Of a stretch of 64,000 nt of DNA, positions 1 through 10,046 are shown piece after piece (within the stretch, counting starts at the first letter, position 1; each line of letters opens with the position of its first letter). The stretch comes from Leclercia adecarboxylata. Its GTDB lineage: Bacteria > Pseudomonadota > Gammaproteobacteria > Enterobacterales > Enterobacteriaceae. The DNA is taken from assembly GCF_006874705.1 (NCBI RefSeq), contig NZ_CP035380.1, forward strand, positions 1 to 64,000, given 5' to 3'. The position numbers and the translations under genes were made by a program. The notes beneath the pieces were generated by a model that was given only the letters and a program-made list of their open reading frames with translations, made no database searches and was not told the DNA's origin.

Positions 1-841
1 TACCCACAGGATTACCGCAACAGTCCGCGGCGCTGTGCATGAAACAGGAATGCCGATCCTGACCCCGATGAAGCAGCAGATCACACTGGGCGATGTTGCC
101 GATATTAAAGTCGTTTCTGGACCAACCATGCTGAAAACCGAAAATGCCCGGCCAGCCAGCTGGATTTATGTTGATGCCCGCGGCAGGGACATGGTGTCGG
201 TGGTTAACGACATTAAGACGGCCATCAGCGAGAAAGTGAAACTGAGACCGGGAACCAGTGTGGCATTCTCCGGACAGTTTGAACTGCTTGAGCATGCCAA
301 CAAGAAACTGAAGCTGATGGTGCCGATGACGGTGATGATCATTTTCATCCTGTTGTATCTGGCATTCCGCCGGGTTGACGAAGCCCTGCTGATCCTGATG
401 AGCCTGCCGTTCGCCCTGGTTGGCGGAATATGGTTCCTGTACTGGCAGGGCTTCCATATGTCAGTGGCGACCGGAACCGGGTTTATCGCCCTGGCCGGGG
501 TGGCAGCAGAGTTTGGCGTGGTCATGCTGATGTATCTGCGTCATGCCATTGAAGCGCACCCGGAATTGTCCCGTAAAGAGACGTTCACACCGGAAGGTCT
601 TGATGAAGCCCTCTATCATGGTGCCGTACTGCGTGTCCGGCCGAAAGCCATGACCGTGGCGGTGATCATTGCGGGTCTGCTGCCAATACTCTGGGGAACC
701 GGCGCAGGTTCAGAAGTCATGAGCCGTATTGCTGCGCCAATGATTGGTGGGATGATCACGGCTCCGCTGCTGTCCCTGTTCATTATTCCTGCCGCCTACA
801 AATTAATCTGGCTGCGCAGACATAAAAAAAGCGTGTCATAA
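1..841 (+). pseudogene. silA: SilA (CusA-type RND metal efflux pump), C-terminal part, apparently frameshifted
   Basis: C-terminal part of the inner-membrane RND pump that drives Ag(I)/Cu(I) through the SilCBA tripartite complex. From about base 50 the translation matches CusA/SilA closely ([18 protein letters not shown], the conserved [16 protein letters not shown] and [19 protein letters not shown] membrane segments, C-terminal IWLRRHKK). The family-typical upstream residues YPQDYRNSP are read in frame 1 (bases 1-27), which stops at 40-42, whereas the rest is in frame 2. The frame therefore breaks between bases 28 and 49. This is either a real disruption or a sequencing error. The gene starts left of the window. 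silG and silP follow on the same strand. Confidence 0.85.
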
Positions 842-884
842 CCCTGAAAGGGCGCCCCCAGTGGGCGTCCTTCTGCACTGATTC

Positions 885-900
885 ACCCTGACGTCAGGGT
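885..900. promoter_or_regulatory. 16-bp perfect palindrome upstream of silG
   Basis: ACCCTGACGTCAGGGT lies 27 bp before the silG start and after the silA stop. It could be an RNA hairpin, a weak terminator or an operator. No T-run follows, so I do not call it a terminator. Confidence 0.35.
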
Positions 901-927
901 TTATATCGATAATATACAGAGGTGAGT

Positions 928-1368
928 ATGAAAAAAGTGGTTCTAATGGCCCTGGCTCTCGGCCTGTCACTGCCTGCAATGGCGAGTGAAAAAGTCATTG
1001 ATATGTACAAATCTGAAAACTGTGGCTGTTGTTCCCTGTGGGGCAAAGCGATGGAAAAAGACGGGTTCGAAGTGCGAACTCACGTCATGAATGATCAGGC
1101 GCTGTCAGCCCTGAAAGAAAAGCATGCTGTTCCTGCTGGACTACGAAGTTGTCATACCGCGGTTGTAGGTAATTTGATCATTGAAGGCCATGTGCCTGCG
1201 GCAACGATACATAAGGCCATGCAGTCTGGTTCGGGTATATACGGTCTCGCCACCCCCGGTATGCCAGCAGGAAGTCCGGGAATGGAGATGGGGGCCCGAA
1301 AAGAGGCTTACGATGTTATCGCATTCTCACCGGAGGGCAGTAAAAAAGTCTTCCAGCGAATCGAATAG
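928..1368 (+). CDS. silG: SilG/CopG-like periplasmic DUF411 metal-binding protein
   Basis: Small exported protein of the DUF411/CopG family, thought to bind Cu(I)/Ag(I) in the periplasm. The ATG at 928 is chosen over the GTG at 922 because the Shine-Dalgarno AGAGGTG overlaps the GTG and is correctly spaced for the ATG. A signal peptide (MKKVVLMALALGLSLPAMA) is followed by the CGCC motif (ENCGCCSLWG) and a conserved downstream Cys (LRSCHTAVV), the residues used for copper clusters in CopG. The Met-rich tail (GMPAGSPGMEMG) is also typical. It sits between silA and silP, the usual position of the gene once called ORF105. 146 aa. Confidence 0.85.
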   Translation: MKKVVLMALALGLSLPAMASEKVIDMYKSENCGCCSLWGKAMEKDGFEVRTHVMNDQALSALKEKHAVPAGLRSCHTAVVGNLIIEGHVPAATIHKAMQSGSGIYGLATPGMPAGSPGMEMGARKEAYDVIAFSPEGSKKVFQRIE

Positions 1369-1393
1369 TCAGCGGAACGGCTGATAACGGGAC

Positions 1394-1420
1394 GCCGGCA
1401 GCAGGCACTCTTATGCCGGC
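1394..1420 (+). terminator. GC-rich hairpin after silG
   Basis: GCCGGCA pairs with TGCCGGC across a 13-nt loop in the silG-silP gap. There is no strong T-run, so it may act as an attenuator or an mRNA-stability hairpin rather than a full terminator. Confidence 0.35.
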
Positions 1421-1495
1421 GGCATTCGTGGTAATCGCATCCATGACATATCCTGAAGACAGAAAATGCTTCAGATATGCATAAGGAGAGTTACT

Positions 1496-3937
1496 GTGAA
1501 AAATGACAATGCAGTGGAACATAACAACCAGACTGCTTCTGAGCAGACATCATCCCCGGACGAGAGTCACGCATTGCATAAGGTGAGAGATCCCGTGTGC
1601 GGGATGGTCATCCTGCCTGACAAGGCGCACAGCAGCATTCGATACCAGGACCATCAGCTTTATTTCTGCTCCGCCAGCTGTGAGAGCAAATTTAAAGCCC
1701 ATCCCGATCATTATTTTACCGAAGATGCCAGTGAACATCACCATCACCACGACCACCATGAAGTCAGCCCTGATAAGATAAAACAGTCTCACCGCCAGGC
1801 GGAGAAAGAGATTTCTGAAGGTGTGTGGACATGTCCGATGCATCCGGAGATACGCCGTAGTGGTCCCGGAAGCTGTCCTGTCTGTGGAATGGCACTGGAG
1901 CCGCTCGTAGCTACGGCATCCACGGGGACGAGTGATGAACTTCGCGACATGACAAGACGCTTCTGGCTGGGGTTGTTGCTGGCGTTTCCGGTTCTGGTAC
2001 TCGAAATGGGATCTCATCTGTTTCCCGACTTGAGGAATACAGTACCGCCACAGTACAACACATGGCTGCAGCTGCTTCTGGCCTCCCCTGTCGTGTTGTG
2101 GTGTGGCTGGCCATTCTTCGCCCGGGCCGTAATGTCGTTACGTAACCGCTCCCTGAATATGTTTACCCTTGTTGCAATGGGGACCGGCGTAGCCTGGGTT
2201 TACAGCGTCATTGCAACCGTCTTCCCCTCCTGGTTTCCTGCATCGTTCAGAAACATGGATGGCCTGGTGGCCGTTTATTTTGAAGCCGCAGCAGTTATTA
2301 CGGTGCTTGTTCTGCTGGGACAGGTTCTTGAGCTGCGGGCACGGGAACAAACCTCAGGCGCCATTACTGCGCTTCTGAACCTTGCCCCCAAAACCGCCAG
2401 ACGGCTGGATCATGACGGTCATGAAACGGATATTAATGCGGAAGATGTCCTGCCTGGCGATAAGCTCCGCATCAGACCTGGAGAGAGTATTCCGGTCGAC
2501 GGTATCGTGGTCGAAGGCAAAACAACCGTTGATGAATCGATGGTGACCGGGGAATCTATGCCTGTTACCAAAACGGAGGGTGACCCTGTCATCGGGGGGA
2601 CCATTAATCAGACAGGTAGTCTTATCATCCGTGCAGAGAAAGTCGGTGATGAAACGATGCTCTCACGAATTGTTCAGATGGTCGCTGATGCACAGCGTTC
2701 GCGGGCCCCCATCCAGAGAATGGCTGACAGCGTTTCAGGCTGGTTTGTTCCTCTGGTGATACTTATCGCGGTTGTTGCTTTCATGATCTGGTCTGTCTGG
2801 GGGCCCGAGCCCAGGATGGCGCACGGTCTCATTGCGGCTGTGTCGGTCCTGATTATTGCCTGTCCCTGCGCGCTGGGGCTGGCCACGCCGATGTCGATAA
2901 TGGTGGGGGTGGGCAAAGGCGCCCAGGCCGGGGTGTTAATCAAGAATGCCGAAGCCCTTGAGCGTCTTGAAAAAGTGGACACGCTGGTTGTCGACAAAAC
3001 AGGCACGCTCACGGAAGGTTCGCCGACGGTGACAGGGATTATCAGTCTCAATCCGGGTGGGGAAACATCTCTTTTGCGTGTAACGGCCGCAGTGGAAAAA
3101 GGCTCGCAGCATCCGCTGGGTATGGCAGTAGTTAAAGCAGCACAGGAAAAGGGGATCGCAATACCCGCAGTCACTCATTTCAATGCGCCGTCGGGTAAAG
3201 GTGTCTCAGGCGATGTCGAAGGTCAACGGGTTGTTATTGGTAATGAACTGGCTATGCAGGAAAACAGTATCGTTATTGATAATCAAAAGGCCGTTGCGGA
3301 TACGTTGCGGATGGAAGGCGCTACCGTTATCTATGTGGCCACAGACGGGCACCTTGCAGGCCTGATAGCTATCTCGGATCCCGTGAAAGCAACCACGCCG
3401 GATGCGCTTAAAGCTTTGCGTCAGGCGGGGATCCGCATCGTTATGCTCACCGGGGATAACCAGCTTACCGCTGAAGCAGTCGCACGGAAACTGGGAATAG
3501 ATGAGGTTGAAGCCGGGATTCTGCCGGATGGCAAAAAAGCAGTGATAACCCGACTGAAAGCGTCTGGCCATGTGGTTGCGATGGCCGGAGACGGTGTGAA
3601 TGATGCCCCGGCGCTGGCAGCGGCTGACGTGGGCATAGCTATGGGAACGGGTACAGATGTGGCAATTGAAAGTGCCGGAGTCACCCTTCTCAAAGGCGAC
3701 TTGATGATACTGAACAGGGCCCGTCATCTGTCAGAAATCACCATGAAAAATATCCGACAGAATCTGTTTTTTGCATTTATCTACAACGCACTTGGCGTGC
3801 CTGTGGCTGCAGGTCTGCTTTATCCTGTGTATGGAATACTGCTGTCGCCAGTTATTGCGGCGGCGGCCATGGCTCTTTCCTCCGTCAGCGTCATTGTGAA
3901 TGCGTTGCGTCTGAAAAGTGTCAGGCTCGGGAAATAA
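1496..3937 (+). CDS. silP: SilP P1B-type silver/copper-exporting ATPase
   Basis: Inner-membrane P-type ATPase that moves Ag(I)/Cu(I) out of the cytoplasm. Domains in order: an N-terminal YHS domain (DPVCGMV, about residues 30-75), a His-rich linker (HHHHHDHHE), a heavy-metal-binding domain (WTCPMHPEI...[10 protein letters not shown]), then the pump core with TGES actuator loop, CPC ion-binding motif (IIACPCALG), DKTGTLT phosphorylation site, SQHPL motif and GDGVNDAPA hinge. I start at the GTG at 1496, preceded by AAGGAG 7 bp upstream, rather than the ATG at 1466. This gives 813 aa. It is the last large gene of the sil efflux operon. All catalytic motifs are present, so it looks functional. 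Confidence 0.93.
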   Translation: MKNDNAVEHNNQTASEQTSSPDESHALHKVRDPVCGMVILPDKAHSSIRYQDHQLYFCSASCESKFKAHPDHYFTEDASEHHHHHDHHEVSPDKIKQSHRQAEKEISEGVWTCPMHPEIRRSGPGSCPVCGMALEPLVATASTGTSDELRDMTRRFWLGLLLAFPVLVLEMGSHLFPDLRNTVPPQYNTWLQLLLASPVVLWCGWPFFARAVMSLRNRSLNMFTLVAMGTGVAWVYSVIATVFPSWFPASFRNMDGLVAVYFEAAAVITVLVLLGQVLELRAREQTSGAITALLNLAPKTARRLDHDGHETDINAEDVLPGDKLRIRPGESIPVDGIVVEGKTTVDESMVTGESMPVTKTEGDPVIGGTINQTGSLIIRAEKVGDETMLSRIVQMVADAQRSRAPIQRMADSVSGWFVPLVILIAVVAFMIWSVWGPEPRMAHGLIAAVSVLIIACPCALGLATPMSIMVGVGKGAQAGVLIKNAEALERLEKVDTLVVDKTGTLTEGSPTVTGIISLNPGGETSLLRVTAAVEKGSQHPLGMAVVKAAQEKGIAIPAVTHFNAPSGKGVSGDVEGQRVVIGNELAMQENSIVIDNQKAVADTLRMEGATVIYVATDGHLAGLIAISDPVKATTPDALKALRQAGIRIVMLTGDNQLTAEAVARKLGIDEVEAGILPDGKKAVITRLKASGHVVAMAGDGVNDAPALAAADVGIAMGTGTDVAIESAGVTLLKGDLMILNRARHLSEITMKNIRQNLFFAFIYNALGVPVAAGLLYPVYGILLSPVIAAAAMALSSVSVIVNALRLKSVRLGK

Positions 3938-3977
3938 CACTGAGTGAAGGGGCTGTTACGAACAGAAGGAGTCCAGT

Positions 3978-4175
3978 ATGAAAAGTACCACCTATGCGCT
4001 TATTGCTGTCGCCGCGATCGCGGCATTTGCCCTCCTGCGCGAACACTGGTCACATGTGGCAGGTTACTGGCCATATCTGTTATTGCTGGTCTGCCCGCTA
4101 ATGCATCTTTTCCACGGCCACGGAGGGCATGGAGATCATCAACATCAAGGAAGTGAAAACGATAAAAAAAATTAA
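3978..4175 (+). CDS. DUF2933-type small membrane protein
   Basis: 65-aa protein with one or two hydrophobic segments (TYALIAVAAIAAFALL and YWPYLLLLVCPLMHL) followed by a His-rich tail (HLFHGHGGHGDHQHQG). This pattern is typical of the DUF2933 proteins that follow silP in sil/pco islands. The role is not established; the His cluster suggests metal binding at the membrane face. A GAAGGAG ribosome-binding site lies just before the ATG. It is probably co-transcribed with silP and ends at the convergent terminator. Confidence 0.75.
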   Translation: MKSTTYALIAVAAIAAFALLREHWSHVAGYWPYLLLLVCPLMHLFHGHGGHGDHQHQGSENDKKN

Positions 4176-4183
4176 TCCGGCAG

Positions 4184-4206
4184 ACGGGGCCGCGTCGCGG
4201 CCCCGT
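4184..4206. terminator. Bidirectional terminator between DUF2933 gene and M23 peptidase gene
   Basis: An 11-bp perfect GC-rich stem (ACGGGGCCGCG with its complement) sits between two convergent genes, with A-rich sequence on its left that forms a T-run on the minus strand. Confidence 0.7.
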
Positions 4207-4208
4207 TA

Positions 4209-4934
4209 TCAGTCCAGGTATCGTTCGTAGTCTCTGGCATGCGCAAAGGCATGCTGTTCAAGTTTGTTATCAGCGGGTGCCGCTGCCCGGAACGCCAGTG
4301 AGTTAACAGGATTGTTATTGATGACCAGCTCGTAATGCAGATGAGGACCGGATGAACGTCCGCTGTTACCGGATAACGCAATAGCGTCTCCCCGGGTAAC
4401 CCTGGCCCCTTTAGTAACGAGTATTTTATTGAGGTGGAGATAGCGAGTTTTAACACCGGCTTTTCCCGTTACTTCAACAAAATATCCCATGGTACTGTTG
4501 TATTCGGCCCGGGTGATTTTTCCGTCGATGACGCTGACTATTTTCGTGTTCATGGGCATGGAATAATCAATGCCATTATGGGGACTCACTTTTCCCGATA
4601 CCGGGTTAAGTCTTGCAGGATTGAAAGGCGAACTGAGTCTTGCTGTGGCCGGTAACGGATAATCGAGACTGCCTTTCCCGGAAGTATCGGAAAGGTTATA
4701 GAACTTTTTATCTGATATACGATACGCCGTGTAATTAAATGAACCGGACGTAAATTTATAGGCCACGACACGTGATTTTCCCGCTTTCTTTTGCAGTACG
4801 AGTTTTAATGATTCATTTTTTTTCAAATGCCGCAGATTAAACCGGGAAGGCAAGGAGCGCTGAAGAGTAGCGATCTCGTTCGATTCCAGCCCCGAGCGGG
4901 TGGCTGAAAGGTAGGCATTTTCTTTTACGACATC
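4209..4934 (-). pseudogene. M23-family peptidase, main part (disrupted by composite transposon)
   Basis: C-terminal 238 codons of a lysostaphin-type zinc metallopeptidase, usually found between the sil and pco genes. The M23 signature is present: NGIDYSMPMNTKIVSVIDG (zinc His/Asp), YLHLNKI and GPHLHYEL. The N-terminal part resembles the OapA/LysM-like region of DD-endopeptidases. The reading frame stays open upstream of the last possible start and runs into the IS1 end at 4935. Its first seven codons lie on the far side of the transposon (12034-12054). Joining the halves across one copy of the 9-bp duplication restores a 245-aa frame with no stop, so the gene was intact before insertion. An internal TTG start (4853) might still be used. 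Confidence 0.88.
4926..4934. repeat. Left 9-bp target-site duplication of the IS1 composite transposon
   Basis: TACGACATC directly abuts the left IS1 end (GGTAATGCTG at 4935). The same 9 bp directly follow the right end of the second IS1 (12034-12042). 9 bp is the usual IS1 duplication length. Confidence 0.95.
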
Positions 4935-4989
4935 GGTAATGCTGCCAACTTACTGATTTAGTGTATGATGGTGATTTTAAGGTGCTTGC

Positions 4990-5265
4990 GTGGCTTCCAT
5001 TTCCATCAGATGTCCTTCCTGCTCCGCTACTGAAGGCGTGGTGCGTAACGGCAAAAGCACTGCCGGACATCAGCGCTATCTCTGCTCTCATTGCCGTAAA
5101 ACATGGCAACTACAGTTCACTTACACCGCCTCTCAGCCCGGTACGCACCAGAAAATCATTGATATGGCCATGAATGGCGTCGGATGTCGCGCCAGTGCAC
5201 GCATTATGGGCGTTGGCCTCAACACGGTTTTACGTCACTTAAAAAACTCAGGCCGCAGTCGGTAA
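4990..5265 (+). CDS. insA: IS1 InsA (regulator, N-terminal part of transposase)
   Basis: 91-aa IS1 InsA with the CPSC...CSHC zinc-finger pattern ([22 protein letters not shown] begins after MASIS). InsA alone binds the IS1 ends and represses transposition. A -1 ribosomal frameshift at its end fuses it to InsB to make the active transposase InsAB'. Confidence 0.93.
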   Translation: MASISIRCPSCSATEGVVRNGKSTAGHQRYLCSHCRKTWQLQFTYTASQPGTHQKIIDMAMNGVGCRASARIMGVGLNTVLRHLKNSGRSR

Positions 5266-5687
5266 CCTGGCGCATACAACCGGGCAGTGATGTGATTGTC
5301 TGCGCTGAAATGGACGAACAGTGGGGCTACGTCGGTGCTAAATCACGTCAGCGCTGGCTGTTTTACGCGTATGACAGGATACGGAGGACGGTTGTGGCGC
5401 ACGTCTTCGGTGAACGCACTCTGGCCACACTGGAGCGTCTTCTGAGCCTGCTGTCGGCCTTTGAGGTCGTGGTATGGATGACGGATGGCTGGCCGCTGTA
5501 TGAATCACGCCTGAAGGGAAAGCTGCACGTTATCAGCAAGCGTTACACTCAGCGCATTGAGCGACATAACCTGAATCTGAGACAACATCTGGCAAGGCTG
5601 GGACGGAAGTCACTGTCGTTCTCAAAATCGGTGGAGCTGCATGACAAGGTCATCGGGCATTATCTGAACATAAAACACTATCAGTAA
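5184..5687 (+). CDS. insB: IS1 InsB (catalytic part of transposase)
   Basis: 167-aa InsB, normally expressed as the InsAB' frameshift fusion. It contains the DDE-type core ([51 protein letters not shown]). It is full length and identical in sequence to the InsB of the right copy, so both IS1 copies look active. Confidence 0.93.
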   Translation: MSRQCTHYGRWPQHGFTSLKKLRPQSVTWRIQPGSDVIVCAEMDEQWGYVGAKSRQRWLFYAYDRIRRTVVAHVFGERTLATLERLLSLLSAFEVVVWMTDGWPLYESRLKGKLHVISKRYTQRIERHNLNLRQHLARLGRKSLSFSKSVELHDKVIGHYLNIKHYQ

Positions 5688-5723
5688 GTTGGAGTCATTA
5701 CCGGTTTAGTCTATGAATAAACA

Positions 5724-6530
5724 TTAAATAATGTCTACTTCCACCAGAACCCCAAAGTGATCCGATACAACCGGATAAAAATCGTTATTAAAAATCACCT
5801 GATGCTGCTTTACCACCATCGGTTGATTACTAAGAACCAAATCAATGCGTAGCGCTTGGCTATTTTGTTCCCAACCGTCAATATTTTTAATTACAGTAGT
5901 TCCGGAGTCTTTTATTTCTGCTATTTCATAACAATCTATCAAACCGCACTGTAATACATAATCATAACCTTCATTGCGTATATGGCTTGGGTTGTTGAAA
6001 TCGCCTAATAGAAAGCTCAACTCTGTTGATAATGTTGCCTTTATTCTGTTGAACTGGTCCTCAAATGAGCTCTCTGAGTCACTCCACCAGCCGCAATGAC
6101 AATTATAAAGATTGAAATCACCTCGTTGAGAAGTGACCTTAATACGCACTGCTCGCCTATGTTTCCAAAAGTTCACATCATAGTTATCACTTAGGTCAAT
6201 GACCTCATGCTCGACAATCGGCAGTCGCGTCAAGAATGCCAGTCCCTCTTGATATACGTCATAACTTTGATGAACGAAATCCCATGTAAGTTGGTAGTGA
6301 TAGCCGTATTCCATGAGTTTTTTCTGTAATAAATATCCATAGTTATCAGCGAGCACGGTGTGATTAGTTAATATATTGGCATCAACAGCCGAGCTATTTT
6401 GATGTTGATTCACTTCCTGTAATGCAACGACATCGCACCCTTGCTCGATAATGGCTTGCGCTACCACATCCAACTTTTCTAGTTGTTTCTCTTCTTGCCA
6501 ACTATGGGTATTTAGCGTCATTAACTTCAT
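5724..6530 (-). CDS. Endonuclease/exonuclease/phosphatase (EEP) family protein
   Basis: 268-aa cytoplasmic protein of the EEP superfamily. Recognisable motifs are MTLNTHSW at the N-terminus, VALQEVNQ (metal-binding Glu), NLYNCHCGWW, LLGDFNNPS and the C-terminal SDHFGVLVE (catalytic SDH). The substrate cannot be told from sequence; family members hydrolyse nucleic acids, phosphoinositides or other phosphodiesters. It is the last gene of the transposon's sugar operon, separated from the EIICB gene by 86 bp with a hairpin. A phosphatase role acting on a sugar phosphate is possible but unproven. Confidence 0.82.
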   Translation of the reverse strand: MKLMTLNTHSWQEEKQLEKLDVVAQAIIEQGCDVVALQEVNQHQNSSAVDANILTNHTVLADNYGYLLQKKLMEYGYHYQLTWDFVHQSYDVYQEGLAFLTRLPIVEHEVIDLSDNYDVNFWKHRRAVRIKVTSQRGDFNLYNCHCGWWSDSESSFEDQFNRIKATLSTELSFLLGDFNNPSHIRNEGYDYVLQCGLIDCYEIAEIKDSGTTVIKNIDGWEQNSQALRIDLVLSNQPMVVKQHQVIFNNDFYPVVSDHFGVLVEVDII

Positions 6531-6560
6531 TTATTATTCACTTATTCATTGTAGCGAGTT

Positions 6561-6583
6561 AAACGCAGCTCAAGGCTGCGTTT
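6561..6583. terminator. Hairpin between EIICB and EEP genes
   Basis: AAACGCAGC pairs with GCTGCGTTT across 5 nt. On the minus (operon) strand the downstream T-run is poor, so it may only attenuate transcription or protect the mRNA end. Confidence 0.5.
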
Positions 6584-6616
6584 CTCGAGGTTATTTTATC
6601 TAGGGTAGAGAATGAA

Positions 6617-8245
6617 TTACGCAGGTTGTGCTGAAAACTTCTCAACTAATCTAGATTTAATGACATCCACTCCTGGACCATAAATAACTTGTACTCCCTG
6701 TTCTTTAATTACAGCACCAAGTGCTCCTGTCGGCTTCCATAATGCATATTCAGCAACCAACTGCGGGTCATTAACTGTAATGCGCAAGCGAGTCATACAA
6801 GCATCAATCTCAACAATATTGGCACGGCCACCTAAATTCTGAATAATAATGTCCATCTTCTCATCTTCTGACATGGATTCTGAACTTTCATCGAGGTAGT
6901 TACCCATACGGCCCGGTGTTGGCAATTTAAATTTGACAATGAGCACACGGAATAATCCATAGTTAACACCAAAGAAAACAATAGAAACCAATGCGAAGCG
7001 AACCAAATCACCACCGATTCCCGCTGAAACCATCATAGGTATACGAGTGAGTAACTCAATCAAACCAAAGGCATGTATACGTAGGTCCATCACATCGACC
7101 AACGCAAATGCAATCCCTGTTAATACCGCATGCGCAACATACAAAACAGGAGCAATAAACATAAACATGAATTCAATAGGCTCTGTCACACCGGTTAATA
7201 ACACAGCAAGACACGCAGATAAAAACATTGGCTTGTATTGTGCGCGCTTATCACTATCAACACAGTGATACATCGCAAGTCCAATACCAATCAATGAAGA
7301 CGCTGCGATAATAACTTGGCCCGCTTTAAAACGTGCTGGATGCACCGTATCTAATAGATGTTGGTAAGTTGTCGGATCGCTTAATTTAAGATTATTTAAA
7401 TCGCTAACCCAAGCAAGCCATAGTGGATCTTGACCATAAACACTTGCCCCCGCATTCACCCCTGTTAAAAGCTCATAAGTACCACCCAACTCGGTGTAAT
7501 TCATTGGAATAGTTAAAGTGTGGTGTAAACCAAATGGCAGTAATAAGCGCTCTAACGTACCATACAAGAAAGGAGCAGTGATCGGCGCAGTGTCTTTAGA
7601 GGTTGCAATCCATTGACCAAAATCATTAAGCGCACCTTGAATTAAAGGCCATACGATTGATAAAGCAAACGCAATAATCATCGAATAGAAAATAACAACA
7701 AAAGGTACAAAACGCTTACCGTTGAAAAATGCTAATGCCTGAGGTAAGCGAGCGAAGTCATGATAACGGTTAAATAAGTTGGCACCTAAATAGCCAGACA
7801 TAATACCGATAAACACACCCATATTTAGAGCAGGAGCACCCAAAATATTAGTGAAGAATTGAGAGACAGGTAGCTCAGAACCAAATAGGCTCATCACAAC
7901 CGCCTCGGGATCACTGAGCATAGCGTTATCCACGCCTAATATAACCCCAGTGATACGGTTAATTAAGATGAAGGCGATCAGCGCGGCAAATGCTCCTCCT
8001 GCACGTTCTTTAGCCCATGATCCACCAATAGCGACAGCAAATAATAGGTGAAGATTAACTATGATCCCCCAGCCTATGTTTTCCATAATAGCGCCTAGTG
8101 TTTCAATGGCACCAATACCACCAGCATACATTGCGACAACTTTACCGAGTGATATCATGATACCAGCGGCTGGCATCACCGCGATAACAACGATAAGGGA
8201 TTTCCCAAATCGTTGCCAAAAATCAAAAGATAGTAACTGACTCAT
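6617..8245 (-). CDS. PTS EIICB component, glucose/maltose (MalX-like) family
   Basis: 542-aa integral membrane sugar permease of the phosphotransferase system. The EIIC domain (about residues 1-430) has roughly ten hydrophobic segments and the family motif LLTGVTEPIEFMFMFIAP. The EIIB domain (about 455-540) carries the phosphorylated Cys in EIDACMTRLRITV. There is no EIIA domain, so it probably takes phosphate from the host's EIIA-Glc. The C-then-B order resembles MalX/PtsG/GlvCB rather than TreB. Together with the adjacent GH13 hydrolase it predicts uptake of an alpha-glucoside as its phosphate. The exact sugar (maltose, isomaltulose, trehalose-like) is not determined. Confidence 0.9.
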   Translation of the reverse strand: MSQLLSFDFWQRFGKSLIVVIAVMPAAGIMISLGKVVAMYAGGIGAIETLGAIMENIGWGIIVNLHLLFAVAIGGSWAKERAGGAFAALIAFILINRITGVILGVDNAMLSDPEAVVMSLFGSELPVSQFFTNILGAPALNMGVFIGIMSGYLGANLFNRYHDFARLPQALAFFNGKRFVPFVVIFYSMIIAFALSIVWPLIQGALNDFGQWIATSKDTAPITAPFLYGTLERLLLPFGLHHTLTIPMNYTELGGTYELLTGVNAGASVYGQDPLWLAWVSDLNNLKLSDPTTYQHLLDTVHPARFKAGQVIIAASSLIGIGLAMYHCVDSDKRAQYKPMFLSACLAVLLTGVTEPIEFMFMFIAPVLYVAHAVLTGIAFALVDVMDLRIHAFGLIELLTRIPMMVSAGIGGDLVRFALVSIVFFGVNYGLFRVLIVKFKLPTPGRMGNYLDESSESMSEDEKMDIIIQNLGGRANIVEIDACMTRLRITVNDPQLVAEYALWKPTGALGAVIKEQGVQVIYGPGVDVIKSRLVEKFSAQPA

Positions 8246-8304
8246 AAATGATTCCTTGGTTTAAATGCAGGGTAGCCTTATCAAGGCCCTGCGATAAATA
8301 TAAT

Positions 8305-10038
8305 TTAGTGCTTTCTTGCAAATATATACGCAGCATAAGGTGGGGCAATTTGCGTCGCTATAAAATCTGAGCGAACGTGTTCATTGTTGACATTCTGATT
8401 ATCAAGCATTAACTCGCCTAATTGCATGCGGTCAATATCAACGATGCTCTCTTGTGGACTTAAATTGGTAATAATGGTCCATGTCATATCTTGTGCAACA
8501 CGTTGATAAGCATAGATATTAGGGTCGTTAGGTAGCAGCAATTGATAGCGGCCAACCACTAAACTTACATTTGACTTACGCAGAGCAATCAGCTGCTTAT
8601 AGAAACTCAAAATCGAATTTGGATCTTTCTGTTGTTGCTCAACATTGATATCTGCGTACTGTTGATTGACGGAGAACCAAGGTTGCACCTCAGAAAAACC
8701 GGCAAAATCCTGCGCATTCCATTGCATTGGCAAGCGACTGTGGTCGCGAGATACTTGATTTAACAAGGCTAAGATGTCTGCATCGCTTTGACCTTGTTGA
8801 GATAGCTTTTGAATTAAATTTCTAGCAGACACATCATTAAATTCATCAAGAGAAGTAAACTGATGATTTACCATACCAATCTCTTGGCCCTGATAAATAA
8901 ACGGAGTTCCTTTCATCAAGAAATAACAACTCGCTAACGCGGTAGCACTGGCATACCTAGAGGTAGGGTCGGCAAAAGTATCAATGCTACGAGCTTGATC
9001 GTGGTTTTCTAAATAAAGCGCATTCCAGCCTTTACCTTCTAATGCATCTTGCCAACGCGATAAAATGCGTTTGAACTCCACTAGATCTAAAGGCACGTTG
9101 CTTTGTTCTTCCGACCATAGCTTCATGTGTTCAAACTGAAAAATCATGTTGAAAACACCGCCTTGATCGTGCTCGGTCGCTTCGGCAACCCAAAGTAATG
9201 CATTGTCGGCAGTCACCCCATTAGCCTCACCAACTGTCACTATATTAAAGGGATCAAACGCCTGCTCTTTTAACTCATGCAGATGTTTTTCAATCCCTGC
9301 CACATTCATATGATAATCAAACGAAGAGACATACTTTTCACCCTTTGGATTGGGTAAAGAAGGTAAACCTGGTTGTTTCTGAATATGGCTAATTGCATCC
9401 ACACGGAAGCCATCAATACCACGCTCCAACCACCAATAAATCATTTTAAATAGTGCTTGTTTAACTTCAGGATTTTCCCAATTCAGATCAGGTTGTTTTT
9501 TTGAAAATAGGTGCAAGTAGTACTGTGCAGTTTTTTTATCATATTCCCATGCGCTGCCATGAAAAATACTTTCCCAGTTGTTTGGGTCGCAAGTCGGTTT
9601 TTCAGCGGTAGGCTCACAACCATCACGCCAAATATACCAATCGCGCTTAGGGCTATTTTTGTTATCTCGAGATTCAATGAACCATGGGTGCTCGTCGCTA
9701 GTGTGGTTGATCACTAAATCCATAATAATGCGAATGCCACGTTTATGAGCAGCACTGATTAGTTCATCCACATCCTCAAGGGTTCCAAAGTCAGGATGAA
9801 TCGCTTGATAGTCACTAATATCGTACCCGTTATCATCATTAGGTGATGCATAGAATGGGCAAATCCATATTAAATCAATGCCCAAATCAGCAAGATAATC
9901 GAGCTTAGCAATGATGCCATTGATGTCACCAATACCGTCCTGGTTTGTATCATAAAAACTACGGGGATAAATTTGGTAGGCGGTTGCTTTCTTCCACCAC
10001 GCGAGTGGTTTTGAGTGCATATTAGGAGCGAGTGTCAT
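8305..10038 (-). CDS. GH13 alpha-glucosidase / phospho-alpha-glucosidase
   Basis: 577-aa cytoplasmic (beta/alpha)8-barrel hydrolase of the oligo-1,6-glucosidase/TreC/alpha-glucosidase branch. Catalytic residues are visible: nucleophile Asp214 in GFRVDAI, acid/base Glu271 in VGEAN, and Asp347 in ENHDQ. The QPDLNWENPEV segment is typical of this group. The neighbouring PTS permease implies that the substrate enters phosphorylated, so it may act on a phospho-disaccharide, as TreC does. Start 10038 or the ATG at 10020. A palindromic operator sits immediately upstream (10047-10074). Operon order is hydrolase, permease, EEP protein. Confidence 0.88.
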   Translation of the reverse strand: MTLAPNMHSKPLAWWKKATAYQIYPRSFYDTNQDGIGDINGIIAKLDYLADLGIDLIWICPFYASPNDDNGYDISDYQAIHPDFGTLEDVDELISAAHKRGIRIIMDLVINHTSDEHPWFIESRDNKNSPKRDWYIWRDGCEPTAEKPTCDPNNWESIFHGSAWEYDKKTAQYYLHLFSKKQPDLNWENPEVKQALFKMIYWWLERGIDGFRVDAISHIQKQPGLPSLPNPKGEKYVSSFDYHMNVAGIEKHLHELKEQAFDPFNIVTVGEANGVTADNALLWVAEATEHDQGGVFNMIFQFEHMKLWSEEQSNVPLDLVEFKRILSRWQDALEGKGWNALYLENHDQARSIDTFADPTSRYASATALASCYFLMKGTPFIYQGQEIGMVNHQFTSLDEFNDVSARNLIQKLSQQGQSDADILALLNQVSRDHSRLPMQWNAQDFAGFSEVQPWFSVNQQYADINVEQQQKDPNSILSFYKQLIALRKSNVSLVVGRYQLLLPNDPNIYAYQRVAQDMTWTIITNLSPQESIVDIDRMQLGELMLDNQNVNNEHVRSDFIATQIAPPYAAYIFARKH

Positions 10039-10046
10039 CGGTTATA

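Larger units (their letters stand above)
4935..5702 (+). mobile_element. IS1: IS1, left copy
   Basis: 768 bp, the standard IS1 length, running from GGTAATGCTGCCAACTTACT to the complementary right end finishing CATTACC. It differs from the right copy at one position that I could find (5600 G versus 11931 T). Confidence 0.96.

Noticed and set aside
3206..3727. Minus-strand frame of 173 aa within silP
   Set aside because: It is the antisense of a conserved P-type ATPase region, without start signals.
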